DNA of 64,000 bases. It comes from Eupeodes corollae. Its lineage: Eukaryota; Arthropoda; Insecta; Diptera; Syrphidae. The notes under the pieces are model-generated. The model was not told the DNA's origin. It was given only the letters and a program-made list of their open reading frames with translations, and ran no database searches. The stretch is from contig NC_079147.1 in assembly GCF_945859685.1 (NCBI RefSeq), forward strand, positions 52,482,946-52,546,945. Reading direction: 5' to 3'. Shown here piece after piece: positions 23,721 to 34,755 of this stretch. Each line of letters begins with the position of its first letter. Position 1 is the first letter of the stretch. The position numbers and the translations under genes were made by a program.

Positions 23721-24199
23721 TAAGTAGGAATCATCTTTGAAAAAAAAAATGGTAAATATGGGGGAGGCGAGATTTTCCGCACTGGGCCCGGAATTCCTCT
23801 CGACGGCCTGATACCAGTTTTTAATAACATTAAAATTATTGTTTTGTTTTACTATTCGCCTCGTTAATTGAAAAGAACCCAATTACTACTTTTCTTTTTT
23901 GTTTCAAAACAATGACGGTCTAAATTGTATCCCTATACCTATGCCACTTTAAAGTTATTCACGGACACTTCTTGTCTATTGAAGTACTATCAAATATTCC
24001 TTGATAAAAAATATCTCTCAAGTTTACCGTTCGGATTCAGAGAAACATATTTTTGAGTCCTCTCCATTCCCCCCATTTTTCTCACAGAAATAGTTTAAAT
24101 CAATTAGCCCTGTTAAAATCTATAAGAGCTCTACCAAAATGTTTGTATGAATATTAATGAAGTTTATTAACTTTTCCATGTTTTTTATTTTACTTTAAG
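23721..24199 (+). other. Mical intron sequence
   Basis: No feature seen other than the acceptor TTTACTTTAAG at the right end, which feeds the next Mical exon. Confidence 0.5.
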
Positions 24200-24283
24200 C
24201 TTGGAGGCATCAAATATGGGTGCTAATGATGAAAAATTACTAAAAGAACTGTTAGAAATCTGGCGAAATATAACTCATTTAAA
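24200..24283 (+). CDS. Mical: Mical exon, middle of bMERB
   Basis: It continues from 11767: leftover AA plus C makes Asn, then LEASNMGANDEKLLKELLEI and WRNITHL. It ends in phase 2 at donor GTAAGT (24284). Length, phase and the acidic/leucine helix pattern fit the centre of the bMERB domain. The upstream intron is 12.4 kb because of the transposons in it. Confidence 0.92.
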
Positions 24284-24350
24284 GTAAGTACTTTTCAATC
24301 TTTTATTTTTAAAAGCAAATTTATTGACATTTTTTTTTTGTTTTGAACAG

Positions 24351-24451
24351 AAAACGAGATGAAGAACTTGGCATCAGACAACAAGAACTACAATTGGAAC
24401 ATCGACACGCACAACTCAAAGAAGAACTGAATATTCGACTATCTGGAAGTA
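24351..24451 (+). CDS. Mical: Mical exon, bMERB third segment
   Basis: The acceptor is TTTTGAACAG. The encoded helix begins KRDEELGIRQQELQLEHRHA and then QLKEELNIRLSGS, which is coiled coil. It ends in phase 1 at GTAAGT (24452). The preceding intron is 67 bases. Confidence 0.93.
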
Positions 24452-24745
24452 GTAAGTTCCATTAAAATTCCAATACAAAAAATACACCCCTGTATTTAAA
24501 AACCAAATACATATTGTTATTTCGGTAACCGTGTTCAGGACAACTTCGCCATACCTTTAGTTTTAGCTTAGAAAATTCCTATTCCATGGTTGAAGTACTC
24601 CTGAACACTCCAGCTGAAATATCTAAACAAAATTTTATAAATAAGACAGATAATAATTAAATATATAAATATATTTAAAAAAAAGGCATGTTAACCATTA
24701 ACTAAAACGCATGAATTATTATTATTATTATCATGAATAAAATAG

Positions 24746-24963
24746 AACTGGAAAAAAGTTCAGCCGATGTGGCAGCCGAAGGGGCAATACTTAATGAAAT
24801 GCTTGAAATTGTTGCCAAACGGGCAGCCTTAAGGCCAACCTCATCAACCTCCTCTCCAGTGGCCAACCCAGGAGCAATTGGTCCAATTGGAGGAGATGAT
24901 GTAGTTAATGATGGTATTACATTCAGTGGTCGACGACGATCGCGTCAAATTGACGAATCAGAT
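24746..24963 (+). CDS. Mical: Mical exon, end of bMERB and C-terminal tail
   Basis: The acceptor is ATAG at 24742-24745. The leftover A plus AA gives Lys, then LEKSSADVAAEGAILNEMLE, IVAKRAAL, which is the last bMERB helix. A Ser/Pro/Gly linker and a basic end GRRRSRQIDESD follow. It ends in phase 0 at donor GTAAGT (24964). If the intron were retained the frame would run 42 codons further to 25092, including a hydrophobic stretch. I take the splice as the normal route. Confidence 0.9.
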
Positions 24964-26262
24964 GTAAGTCAGGAAAAGAGCAAATTGTTTTTAAGTCATC
25001 ATAATAATTTAATGACATTGGCAATGCTTTTCATAATATATATTTTGATAGTTTATAAAGCATGCGATTATACATATTTACTATTAAATTGACTTTTTTT
25101 AATGTAATATTTTTGTGCGTGAGAAATTAATATTGTATTATTTTACATTTTAAATTTATAGCACTTTTATTTTTAATATTTCTATTTGTTATTTTATATG
25201 AGTCAATATGAAAACAAAATTAAACATTTTTGAATTTAGCAAGCACACAGTTTTGATTTAATTTTAATAAAAAACACTTTTGATTTATGTTTTATTATAT
25301 GCACTTGATTTTTGAATATACACAAGAAGAAAAATTATACTCATATTTTTACACTCAAGTTTCGTTTCTTTTTGCATGCATGCGTTAACTTTGGGCTTAT
25401 CTAAGCGATTAGTTTTCTTTTTATTTTTGTAGTAAATTTCAATTACACACTTTTCTGTTTTGAGTTAGTTTTGTAAGCCATCGAAGGCGTTTTTAAAACC
25501 TAATGCTCTTGTGGGAAACCAAAATCTTATAATAGTTTTTTAGAAAGCTTTTATTAGACTTGCTTATATGTAATTTCATCGAACATTAGGTTGGTTTAGC
25601 GACCTTAATGCGATGTAAGGTTTTGTAATGGAATTCGTTTGTAAATTCCATACAAAAATGGTTGGAGAAAGCTTTTGCCAATTTATAAAAATATATACAT
25701 ATATTATTTCACTTTCATAGTGCCTTGAGACTCTTTTAATGCACTGCACTTTTTGAGGGACTGTATAAATACGGCTTATCAATTGCAGTATAGTCTTACT
25801 CGGATTATCTTAAACAAAAATATCTCGTGTAAAGTTATCATTACCTAACCTTTTTTATTTAGGCAATGAACATCATTTCTATATTCTTATATTGATTAAA
25901 TACTCCGATAAAGAATGAACTTCGAAATTATTTCACAGCTATTCAATATCAAAATCCCAAAAATAACACTGGTCGACAAAATTACGTTTTTTTTCTGTCC
26001 CACAAAAAAAACAAACTTTTTTTAAATAATTAAGTTGTCCTAAATTCGAAACTCGCCTTAAATTTTGTCTATCATATCAGGTTTTTAAAATATGCCCCTT
26101 TAAAATGCTAAAAACAACAACAAAAACGGAGCTTTTAAAACTAAAACTAAAAATATCTCCTAGCAATAATTTGTAGATGATTTTTCAAAGTACTAATCTT
26201 TCTCTTTAAGATACAATTTAAATCATTTGATTATCTTACTAAGTTCCTCGAAATTCTCATTA
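24964..26262 (+). other. Mical intron sequence
   Basis: AT-rich, with a short open frame to 25092 continuing from the exon. No other feature recognised. Confidence 0.5.
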
Positions 26263-26270
26263 GTCATGAG

Positions 26271-27212
26271 TAGGGCTAGGACTTCCATTCACTTATAAAA
26301 GCAAAAAATTGGAAATGTGCACTTAAAATATGCATTTAAAATCATATATTTAACATTGTATCTCCCTCTTCTCAATGAACAACAAAAAAACTTAGTCTAC
26401 AGTTTTTATAAAGAGAATCAGTCTGATTTATTTATTTATTTAAATTAAAAAATACACAAAACAATAAATAAAAATTACATCAGCATAAGAAAAAGACATC
26501 CCTCTGAATAACATTTTTTTTTTTTCAAAAGAACACAAGCAGTAGAAAAATTGACTTAAATCATGAAATTCTTCGTAAAGTTTATAAAAATAAAGCTTAG
26601 GGATTGGGTTTTTAAAACGTTTTATACATCGAAAAGGTACGTTCTACGTCAATTGACGTAAGTGTTGCATTCTTAAAGGCAGACATTTCATCGGTTGTAA
26701 AGTTTCTCAAATAATTTTCATAACTGCAACTCATATATTTTTCATTGTTGAAAAACCTTCATTTTGTACTAGAAAATTCTCAAGCTTCGTTCGTATGCCT
26801 GGACCAAGAGATCCTTAACAGCAGCAACTAAATCAATTCGATTTTTTAATGAGTCCCTTCCCTTAAGCTTTGTTATGGTATCATAAGGAAACCTGTAGTT
26901 AGAGCTTAAGAATATTATTTGGATTTTAAGTAAAAGCTGGTTCAATATCTCTTTTGCATTTTTAATTGCAACAGCATCATTAGAATCATTGAAATTATTA
27001 ACCACTTCCTCAAACTCATCATAGTGCGTTCTTTGCGTAATAGGCAACTGCTTGTAGCCAGGTTATCAAAATATGCATTTAAATCAAATACGCAAAAATA
27101 TGCGCTTGCGATTGAATGCCATTTTAAAGGAAAATTAATAATTCGTAAAGATAATTTGCTTGCTTCTAAAGTTTGTCAAAAAATATGCATTTGCATGGAA
27201 ATCCTAGACCTA
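26271..27212 (-). mobile_element. Non-autonomous hAT element
   Basis: 942 bp with inverted ends TAGGGCTAGGACTTCCAT and TAGGTCTAGGATTTCCAT, flanked by an 8-bp duplication GTCATGAG/GTTATGAG (26263-26270, 27213-27220; one difference). Repeated AAATATGCATTT-type words near both ends are likely transposase-binding sites. The - strand keeps a coding remnant: 92 codons at 26769-27047, then in another frame NATLTSIDVERTFSMYKTF (near 26605-26660), a hAT-like C-terminal motif. It is internally deleted. Confidence 0.85.
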
Positions 27213-27220
27213 GTTATGAG

Positions 27221-27664
27221 TCTTTGATTGACTCTATATGAAATTTTGAGCAAACCTTCAATTTAATCTATTTATATTTTTGATAAATACGTTTCGGGTT
27301 AAATTTTTGTGCTGATTTCAAAACCAAACTTCAGTTTTATTCATTTGTCGAAGTTTCAAAAATACCCGTTTACAACATTCTTTAATTTTTCTTAATATAT
27401 TACAAAAACTTGATATAATAGAATTGTGTAGACAATTGATTCATTGCAAAAGCAAAACTAACTTTTAAATCGTTTTGCCTTTTTCTGTTTGTAGCCGTTT
27501 TAGCATAAATGGTTAATCGTTTCTTTTAGAGTTTTGTAAGATAGGTAAAATCTAACAACTTTTGAAGCTTCTTCAAATATTATATGATATACTAAAAAGA
27601 GGGTGGGATGCGACCCACACTGATAACTTCCAATCCCGTCTGTCGATTTGTCTTGCTTAAAAGT
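27221..27664 (+). other. Mical intron sequence, no feature seen
   Basis: AT-rich DNA between the hAT element and a degenerate tandem array. Confidence 0.5.
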
Positions 27665-28260
27665 TTGTCTATATGTGCTCGTATCAATTTTTACCAAATT
27701 TGCGTACTATTTTTTGTAGATTCAATTTCTTATGAAAAAACGGAATTTTGGAATTTTATATAAACATTTTTTTCTGTGAAATAAAATAAGTTAGAAGTCA
27801 ATATTTTTAATTTTTGAAAAGCTATTTGAGTCGAAAGTAAATTTTTACCAAGTTTTAGTATTGTTTTTATTTTTTGTAAAAAACCTGTAAATTCGATTTT
27901 TTTCAAAATTTTCTCGGATGTTGATAAAATTAGTTTGAAACCAATATTTCAAATTTTTGAAAAGATATTTGAGTCGAAGATCAATTTTTACCATCTTTTG
28001 TTAATTTTCTGTATGTTTTTAATTTTTTGTACAAAAACTGTCAATTCGATTTTTTTAAAACTTGTCCTAATGTTGAAAACAATATTTCTTATAAGTAAAA
28101 ATTATGAGAAGCTATTACCTCAAAGTTTTGAAAAGATATTTGAGTCTAAAACCAATTTTTACCAACTTTTATTAATTTTAGTTTAGGTTTTTATTTTTTG
28201 TAAAAAAAACTGTTAATTCGATTTTTCTCAAAATTTTATCAGATGTCAAAAACATTATTC
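27665..28260 (+). repeat. Degenerate tandem repeat, about 140-170 bp unit
   Basis: The words GAAAAG.TATTTGAGTC and CAATTTTTACCA recur at about 27817, 27958 and 28129, each followed by a T-rich tract and an AATTCGATTTTT block. A partial unit precedes at about 27680. The array leads into an ACG-rich tract at 28360-28400. Confidence 0.65.
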
Positions 28261-28339
28261 TTCGTTGCACAAAATTGTTTTGGAGATGAAATTATATTTA
28301 AGTCTTAAAGTTTTGGAGGTGACACATTTTTTTTCAGGT

Positions 28340-28410
28340 CGCAAAAAAGGTCGCGAACGCACGGACGTACGAACGTACGTACACACGCACGCACAGACAT
28401 CTTTTTAAAA
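28340..28410 (+). repeat. ACGT/ACGC-rich simple tract
   Basis: A run of interspersed ACGTACG and ACGCACG words within AT-rich surroundings. It is probably the end of the same repeat family as the array to the left. Confidence 0.5.
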
Positions 28411-28712
28411 ATCTTTTATTTCGACTCTAGGGATCTTGAAACGTCGAGAAATGTCAAAATTTTCAATTTGACAAATCAACTGAATATTATAGAAAAAGAT
28501 TGTAGTGTTTTTTTTTCAAATTTTAAAAAGTGTAATTCTCAAAAGCCTCACGTGATATGTTCATTTTCAAGTCAGATTAAAATTAAAGTCATTAAAACCC
28601 ACTGGGAAAGAGGAATTTTCTTTCCAGGAAGGAAAGCTTGTCAAGCTGTTACATTTTTAATTTGTTTGTTGCAGAGTATTTTTTAATCTGGATTTTCGTT
28701 TTTCTACGACTT

Positions 28713-29495
28713 CGGCCAGGCAATGAGCGACGAACGACCGAAAGAAGAGTCGCTGAGCGATCAATCTGAGCGATTGGTGGTCATTTACTAAACGACATGT
28801 CGCGTGGCTGAGCGATTAGTTGGAAAATTGCCATCGTCATGTGAGGTTCTTCATAACTTACTAGTTGAAAGTCGCGTTCATATTTATAGATCTGTAACAA
28901 GACCGAAAATACGTAGATTCGGTGTACAACCCAATATATCGTGAAAGGGAAAATTATACTGAAATATATCTAAATCTTTGCAGATTTCCAAAACGATTTT
29001 GGCAATATTGTCGTATGTCAGTACCATCTTTTGATTTACTCTTGGAAAAGTTCGATTATATACAAGTGTCTGCAGAAATGGCTATTGACTTAGCTCAAAC
29101 AAATGCAACCACCCAAGAAGAACAGTCCGGTTATAACAGAAGCTTAAGCAATGCGTTGAATACAAGAAATGAGCTTGCGCAATATTTTTGGGATTTCGGA
29201 CATTTACAAAAAACACAATTTGTAATTAAAGATTACAAATCAAAGTAATTACAAATCTGTCCAAATTTTTCCCACTCTTTATCGGTGACATAATCACTGG
29301 GCGGCTTTGGACAGCTGTAATTAAACTTTAAGTGTTTATTGTACACATTTTTTTCTACGTCGCTCAGCGATCGCTTGAAAATTAAAACAGATTTGATTGC
29401 AGAGCGACGTCTTCTTAGGATTTACGAGTATGTGGCCACCTTTATACGATGTGTTTCAATTTTTTTGCGTCGCTCATCGCTTGGCCGGACCCTAA
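28713..29495 (+). mobile_element. Harbinger-like element with transposase N-terminus
   Basis: Inverted ends GGCCAGGCAATGAGCGACG (from about 28718) and GGCCAAGCGATGAGCGACG (to about 29486). Inside, the + strand at 28922-29060 encodes PIYRERENYTEIYLNLCRFP, then RMSVPSFDLLLEK, the typical N-terminal block of insect PIF/Harbinger nucleases. The DDE part is missing, so it is a deletion derivative. TSDs are not clear. Confidence 0.65.
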
Positions 29496-29722
29496 CTCTT
29501 CTGTTTTCTAAAGTGTTTTAGCTAAAAGAACTTCAAACTTGAGACATTACTTCAAAAAAAAAAAACCTTCAATTTGCACATAAAATGCCACAACAGAATG
29601 AGTTGTAAATTGCACGTTAGTGAAAGTGTACTTATATTTTTTCCATTTTTTGACAATGGAATTATCTAAAGATTAAATAACTTATAGGGAAATACAGGTC
29701 GGTTTTCAGTTAAATGAAAATA

Positions 29723-29978
29723 CAGTGATGGACAAAATAATAGAAACGATGACAAAAACTCGTCAAAATTCTTAACTCCGTGTATTTGGGATCGAATTCA
29801 GAGTTTTTTGATCGTCAGCTTAGAAAAACAAAGACAAATTTGTTCAGATAAGATGGAAAAAATCATGTCATAGGATCAAGGAATTTTAAGTTCCATCCCA
29901 AATATACAGAGATGATAGTTAAGGATGTTGCTGGAAGCACTATGAGTTTTTGCTATTATTTTTGTGTCGGCCAATTTT
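29723..29978. mobile_element. Mariner-like MITE
   Basis: About 255 bp. The left end is CAGTGATGGACAAAATAATA after TA. The right end, read inverted, is TGGCCGACACAAAAATAATA. There is a shared AAAAACTC just inside each end. It is non-coding, and the right boundary is approximate. Confidence 0.5.
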
Positions 29979-30890
29979 TTAAATTAAATTAAAAACATGT
30001 GCTGTAAACTAAATTCGGTCTCTAAGCATCGAAATTGTTGTTTTGTCGATGAGGAAGAGAAGCCGAAGCACTCCTAAAAGTTGTAGAAAGAATATAATCT
30101 TCATAACACATTACACTTAATGGAAGGCCAATCAAAATTACTTGATTTTAAATCACGGAATATGTCTAGGGTGAACTTTAAATAAAGTGGGCAAAGACAA
30201 GAACATCTTAAGGTTAAAAATAAAACAAATGTGTGGTATTCCAAACTTTTCAAGACATTTTTCAAGGTTGTTAGTTTATATGGAAAGATGCGATTATGCT
30301 TTTTAAAATAAATGTGCAACGACTATGTGTTACAGGATTAACAACAATTTTAACTGATAAATAATTCTATTTTACAAAAATACAGTTCCATTCTTAATTT
30401 GTTATTTATTATTTTTTCCAGGGCAAATTAGTGGGAAATACTTTAGAGATTTCCTATAATTATTTCCTTTTTTGTAAGATATTTTTTTAATGTTTCTTCC
30501 CGAAACGCGCTTTACTGCAATAAGATTTTCAAATTAAGATCGTTCTTATTGTTTTTTAAATCACTTTGATTATGAAATTTTTGAACGCTAGGGCACAATG
30601 TCTTGATAGTAGTAGTTCATTTTTTCTTCCTTATTGATAGCTTCGGGTTTTGTTTTTAAATTCGATTCAATATATGTGCGAATGCACCACCCAGAGCTCA
30701 CTTTGTTCTGCAAATTCTTTCTAGTTCTAGATTATACTTGCAGTGTTTTTTTTTCGATCTGCATAAAACAGGTTTTGAGCGTTAACCCCAGTTAACAAAA
30801 AAATCGTGTGAAAGAATTATCTTGTCTTCTTACTTTCACAACATCAAACGCTGTCTTAAATTAAATTAAATTGATTCTAAAGATTCTAAA
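29979..30890 (+). other. Mical intron sequence
   Basis: AT-rich. No gene or repeat recognised. Confidence 0.5.
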
Positions 30891-30894
30891 ATAG

Positions 30895-31190
30895 AAAAAG
30901 AGGTCCTATGTCGGAGTGTGAAGGTATTACCGATGGTTGACTTTCCTAGTCTAACACATAGAGAGAGAATATCGACATTTTGTAAGCCTTCACACAATAT
31001 AGCCGACAGAAGTTTATTTCTAAGTCTTGTAGTATAATTGTTCTGTAGTTGACACTTGTCAGAGCGGCCCCTTTTTTGTAGATGGAGTGCATTAGGTCAA
31101 GGCACCATTCATTTATCATTTTTTCATGCGTTCAGATCTTAGAAATGAGTTGGTACATACCTTCGTGTCACATGAATAGGGACAAGTTCT
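30895..31190 (-). pseudogene. LINE reverse transcriptase scrap (RTE-like)
   Basis: The - strand reads, with frame breaks, SIYKKGAALTSVNYRTI and on to a YKM segment. This resembles the PIYKKGD...NYRGI fingers motif of RTE-type reverse transcriptases. It is short and decayed. Confidence 0.5.
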
Positions 31191-32200
31191 AAATTTATCT
31201 GTAACGGCTCGCGTACATTAAAACCGAATTCTCGGCCGATATCGGGTCGGAACAATTTGGACGATCGACCCGGACGTTCGACTGCATACACAGCCTCCGA
31301 CCGCGGACGATATCGGTCTGGAGTCCGAATCTGTGAGGCTTGGATGTAAAAATAATATTTTTTTTAATGGAAGATTTCAAAGAAATCTATATTTTCGAAA
31401 TTCATACCGTCATTTAATGTGCCAATGGATAAGACGAAGAAATATTTATGCAAAGAAAACAACTGAAGATTTGAAATTACAACCCATCAAATGTTTCAAT
31501 CTAAAGATATTCTTGATCGAAGTTACAATAATTGTTTCTTTTCATAAACATTCCAAATCATTGAGAAGTAAAACGTTGATTTTGAGATATGCGCACCGAT
31601 TTTTGATAGGGTTTTTTATGTTGTTGTGACTTGGGTGGGGTTTCTGTTGAGGTTCCCGGCTGCGATAACGGCGGGGAAGCAGGCTATGATACCTATGGCT
31701 GATGTTCTAAATATCTGAAACCGGTTGCGGTTCCGTATCATCTTCTTGGCTGGGACTCCCTATTTAATTTGTTTTGCTAAAAATAAAAACGAGTCGTAGT
31801 AAGCGCAATAAGACTTTTTGTTTTTTCCGCAGCACCAGATCTTTCAGCTCTTTTTTCGTGAACTTGATGGAATGAATTGACCCGACAACTGACGAAAAAT
31901 CCAACACGTTTGGGTTATGTCGGTTGATCGGTTACTATCAGGCGTCATAGGACGATGCCGCTTTCAGTAGTATACGCGCTCTCTTTCCTTTCAATGTGTT
32001 TGGTTCGATCGGTCGAGTTTGGGGCGACATGGCCCCAGCAAAATTAGGCTGATGACGGATTAGGTGTACGCGATCAATAAGGCCCTTTAAAGTAAAAACA
32101 AAATAACGACATGTCTTTTAGTTTAGCTAAATAATGGTTTCATTTAATCGATTAAAATAATTTTAAGTAATGTGTGCTGCTTCCTGATTTCTAAATTCCT
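31191..32200. other. Possible old inverted-repeat element, CpG-containing patch
   Basis: GC- and CpG-containing stretches (31200-31340 and 31900-32060) stand out from the AT-rich intron. GCGTACA occurs near 31210 and its reverse complement near 32065, so the two patches could be ends of one element. No coding sequence recognised. Confidence 0.3.
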
Positions 32201-32224
32201 TCAAGTAACCTGTGGTGTATAGAT

Positions 32225-33000
32225 TCATAGAGTGTTGTCAGATAATTGAGCCAAATTTGGGCCCAGGACGGTTTTATGGCTTTTACATTCTCTTCGATTT
32301 TTTTGTATTGCCGTCACCGTTCGTAGACTTTTCTTAAAATCCATCCCCACAAGTTTCAACTTTTCCATGATGTTCAGGTCAGGAGAATATGGGGCCAATG
32401 GTATTAGGTTTAAATCCAGGCTTTTGTTGTCCGTGCGTTGTCCACCAAATAATTCAGAAAACTGCGGAAAAGCTCGTTCCAGAAACAATTTTCGTCATTT
32501 AAGAGCTTTGAAAATCCAGGTCAACGGTCCTATAATAGAACATTGCTCCCCATACCATTACACCAACTTCTTTACTTTGCAGTTTTTTAAGATAGATTTG
32601 TTCCTTTCTAAAATCGGGGAAATTGCAGCTATATCCTTCAGGTTCGTCCAAATAATTTTTTCTTTTTCATCCGAAAGACGACGGAATGCCAAGGTCGATT
32701 CTACCTACTTTGATTTGTTGCAAAATTAAGGGCTCTTCCCTGCAGCATTCCATGGTGTTTTTTTTCTTCATTTTTTGGTGTCGTATATGGTATGCCTTCT
32801 GTATCACCCGAGCAACAGTCGATCTACCCCAGCATCTCCCATGATTTTACTAATGGAAAGCCTTAAATTTGAAGCAGCTCTCACTAACGCCCGCTTTTTT
32901 TTAAATGACTTGGTCTTCTTTAGCCTTCCTTTAGTGATTTTTTCCATACCTCTCCGGGTCCTTGAAGTAGTTGTATACAGCATTTGAACTTCTTCTAATT
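32225..33000 (-). pseudogene. Tc1/mariner transposase fossil
   Basis: On the - strand the last part reads APYSPDLNIMEKLKL, the second-aspartate region of Tc1/mariner transposases. Upstream an N-terminal helix-turn-helix-like segment (near 32850-32980) can be read in another frame. Many stops. Termini not found. Confidence 0.65.
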
Positions 33001-33349
33001 TTGCTGGCTATAAAACTTAATACTTCTTAATTCTATCAAAGTAATACTCGTATTTAGCTCCCAAACAATCAGAGTGTCCTTTTATTTGATTTAAAACACT
33101 CTAATAATTTAGATCTTGTCCCTATCCATGTGCAACAAAAAAACAGATAGATACTTTTTATGACCTTCTTCGGGAAAACCGCCAATAAACTTGTATTTAT
33201 CAACTTAATCCAGAAATTTTGCTTGCAATATAAACTTAATATATTCTTTCCACATTTTGATTTTTCCAGCATCCCTAAGGGTTTAAAAAATAAACCTATT
33301 CATGTGACACGAAGTGTTATTGCTACCAAAGCATATCCTGGTGCTTTTA

Positions 33350-33685
33350 TGGCTAAATTACAAACAAGCTTTAGCTCCGGCTTCGTCTGCGTTACGGAGG
33401 GCCTGCTTCGAAGGTGCTTTGAAATGTTTCTGTTATTACATCCCTCCAAAGACCAAATATTTTGTTTATTGACATTTTTTTTACAGCTGTTGAACTGTCA
33501 TACATAGCAAATTTTCAGAAAATTAAACTAGAGCTTCGCTTTGGAGTCACATTACGTTACATTACGTTCTTTTCCTTACGATTGTCAAACGAAACGTTAG
33601 GTCGAAGTTCCATTGTGATAGCATGCATTGAATTCCTATGGCTGAACTCGTAAACGTCGCCAAAGCTAAAGCGTGTTTGTGATTT
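33350..33685. mobile_element. MITE family 1, diverged copy
   Basis: It shares long blocks with 8844-9185: CGGCTTCGTCTGCGTTACG, TCACATTACGTTA and TTGTCAAACGAAACGTTAGG. It is flanked on the left by TTA. The right terminus is eroded. Confidence 0.75.
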
Positions 33686-33993
33686 TGAACAATTTTATAC
33701 TATTTAAATTTACCAATCGTTAAGGGCCTTGCACATGAGAGCGAACAATGAATGAACAAATGGACGAACAAGTGATTTTACACATTTCAAAAAGCAAATT
33801 TCAAACAAAAACACATTTAAATTATAAGATACCAATTGACCCTTATGTAAAGATAATAAAATTAGCATTTCGTTCTCTAAAAGAAGACAATGATGTTAAA
33901 ACAATTTGATAGTAACGAATTGCAGTGTGGTTGCTACAAACTGTCAAACTCTATTCGAGTTCCACATACCATCCACACTGCAACGAATAAATT

Positions 33994-34264
33994 GGGCGCA
34001 TTCACAAAGCTAGTGGCTACGTAATCAAAATTCAACTAGAACTGTCTGGAATTGTCATATTATTGACAAAAGCAAATATATAAAATATGAAACATTTTTG
34101 ATTTGATAACTTTAATTGTGTTTTTAAATTCAATTAAATCAAATTAAAGATTGTGAAACGTTAAAATAGTTCTTGTCGAAGGAGGAATTTCAACTAATTT
34201 TTTAGTTAGATTTAGCCAATCAGAATCCCTTGACTACGTATCCACTAGCTTTGTGAATGCGACC
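33994..34264. mobile_element. MITE family 2, copy 1
   Basis: 271 bp with inverted ends GGGCGCATTCACAAAGC / GGTCGCATTCACAAAGC and CTAGTGG just inside. The 3-bp flank ATT is present on both sides (33991-33993, 34265-34267). Non-coding. Confidence 0.8.
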
Positions 34265-34267
34265 ATT

Positions 34268-34755
34268 GTTAGCGCTTAGCTTAACCTCAAAATTATAAAT
34301 TGAGTAATATATGGAGCAAAGGGTAATTCAATTCGTCGCTTTCTGCGAATAGAAAGAAAAGTCAAAGTATGCGAACATCCACAGTTCGCAGGTTGTAGCT
34401 CATGTGCAAGATGCTTAAACCGAACTTCATCTATGTCGTATTATTAAGCTACCTATCATTTGAAATTAATCTCTATTAAATTTATTAGTTTTAATATTTG
34501 TTAAGTTGACTTTCCATTTACATAACACTTAATATACTTTTCTGTAGCACTTTTTCTTTCTATCTTTTCTTAAAAATTTGTAATACTAACCTTTTACTTG
34601 TAAACTAACTTTCTAGACTCTCTACTAATAAGCTTTCCAATTACACAATCTTTTTTTAGTTACATGCTCTTTTAGTTTAACAAAAGACTTCTTTAAAAAA
34701 ATAAAAATCAGTAGAATTAAAAAATATTAAAAATTGTTCTTTTTTATTCCTTCAG
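34268..34755 (+). other. Mical intron sequence
   Basis: AT-rich, ending in a strong polypyrimidine tract and acceptor TTTTTTATTCCTTCAG. Confidence 0.5.

Noticed and set aside
27817..28260. CRISPR-like repeat array
   Set aside because: Units are long, degenerate and without spacers, and the genome is eukaryotic.
31195..31380. Coding region in the CpG-containing patch
   Set aside because: Short open frames on both strands; the translation has no motif.
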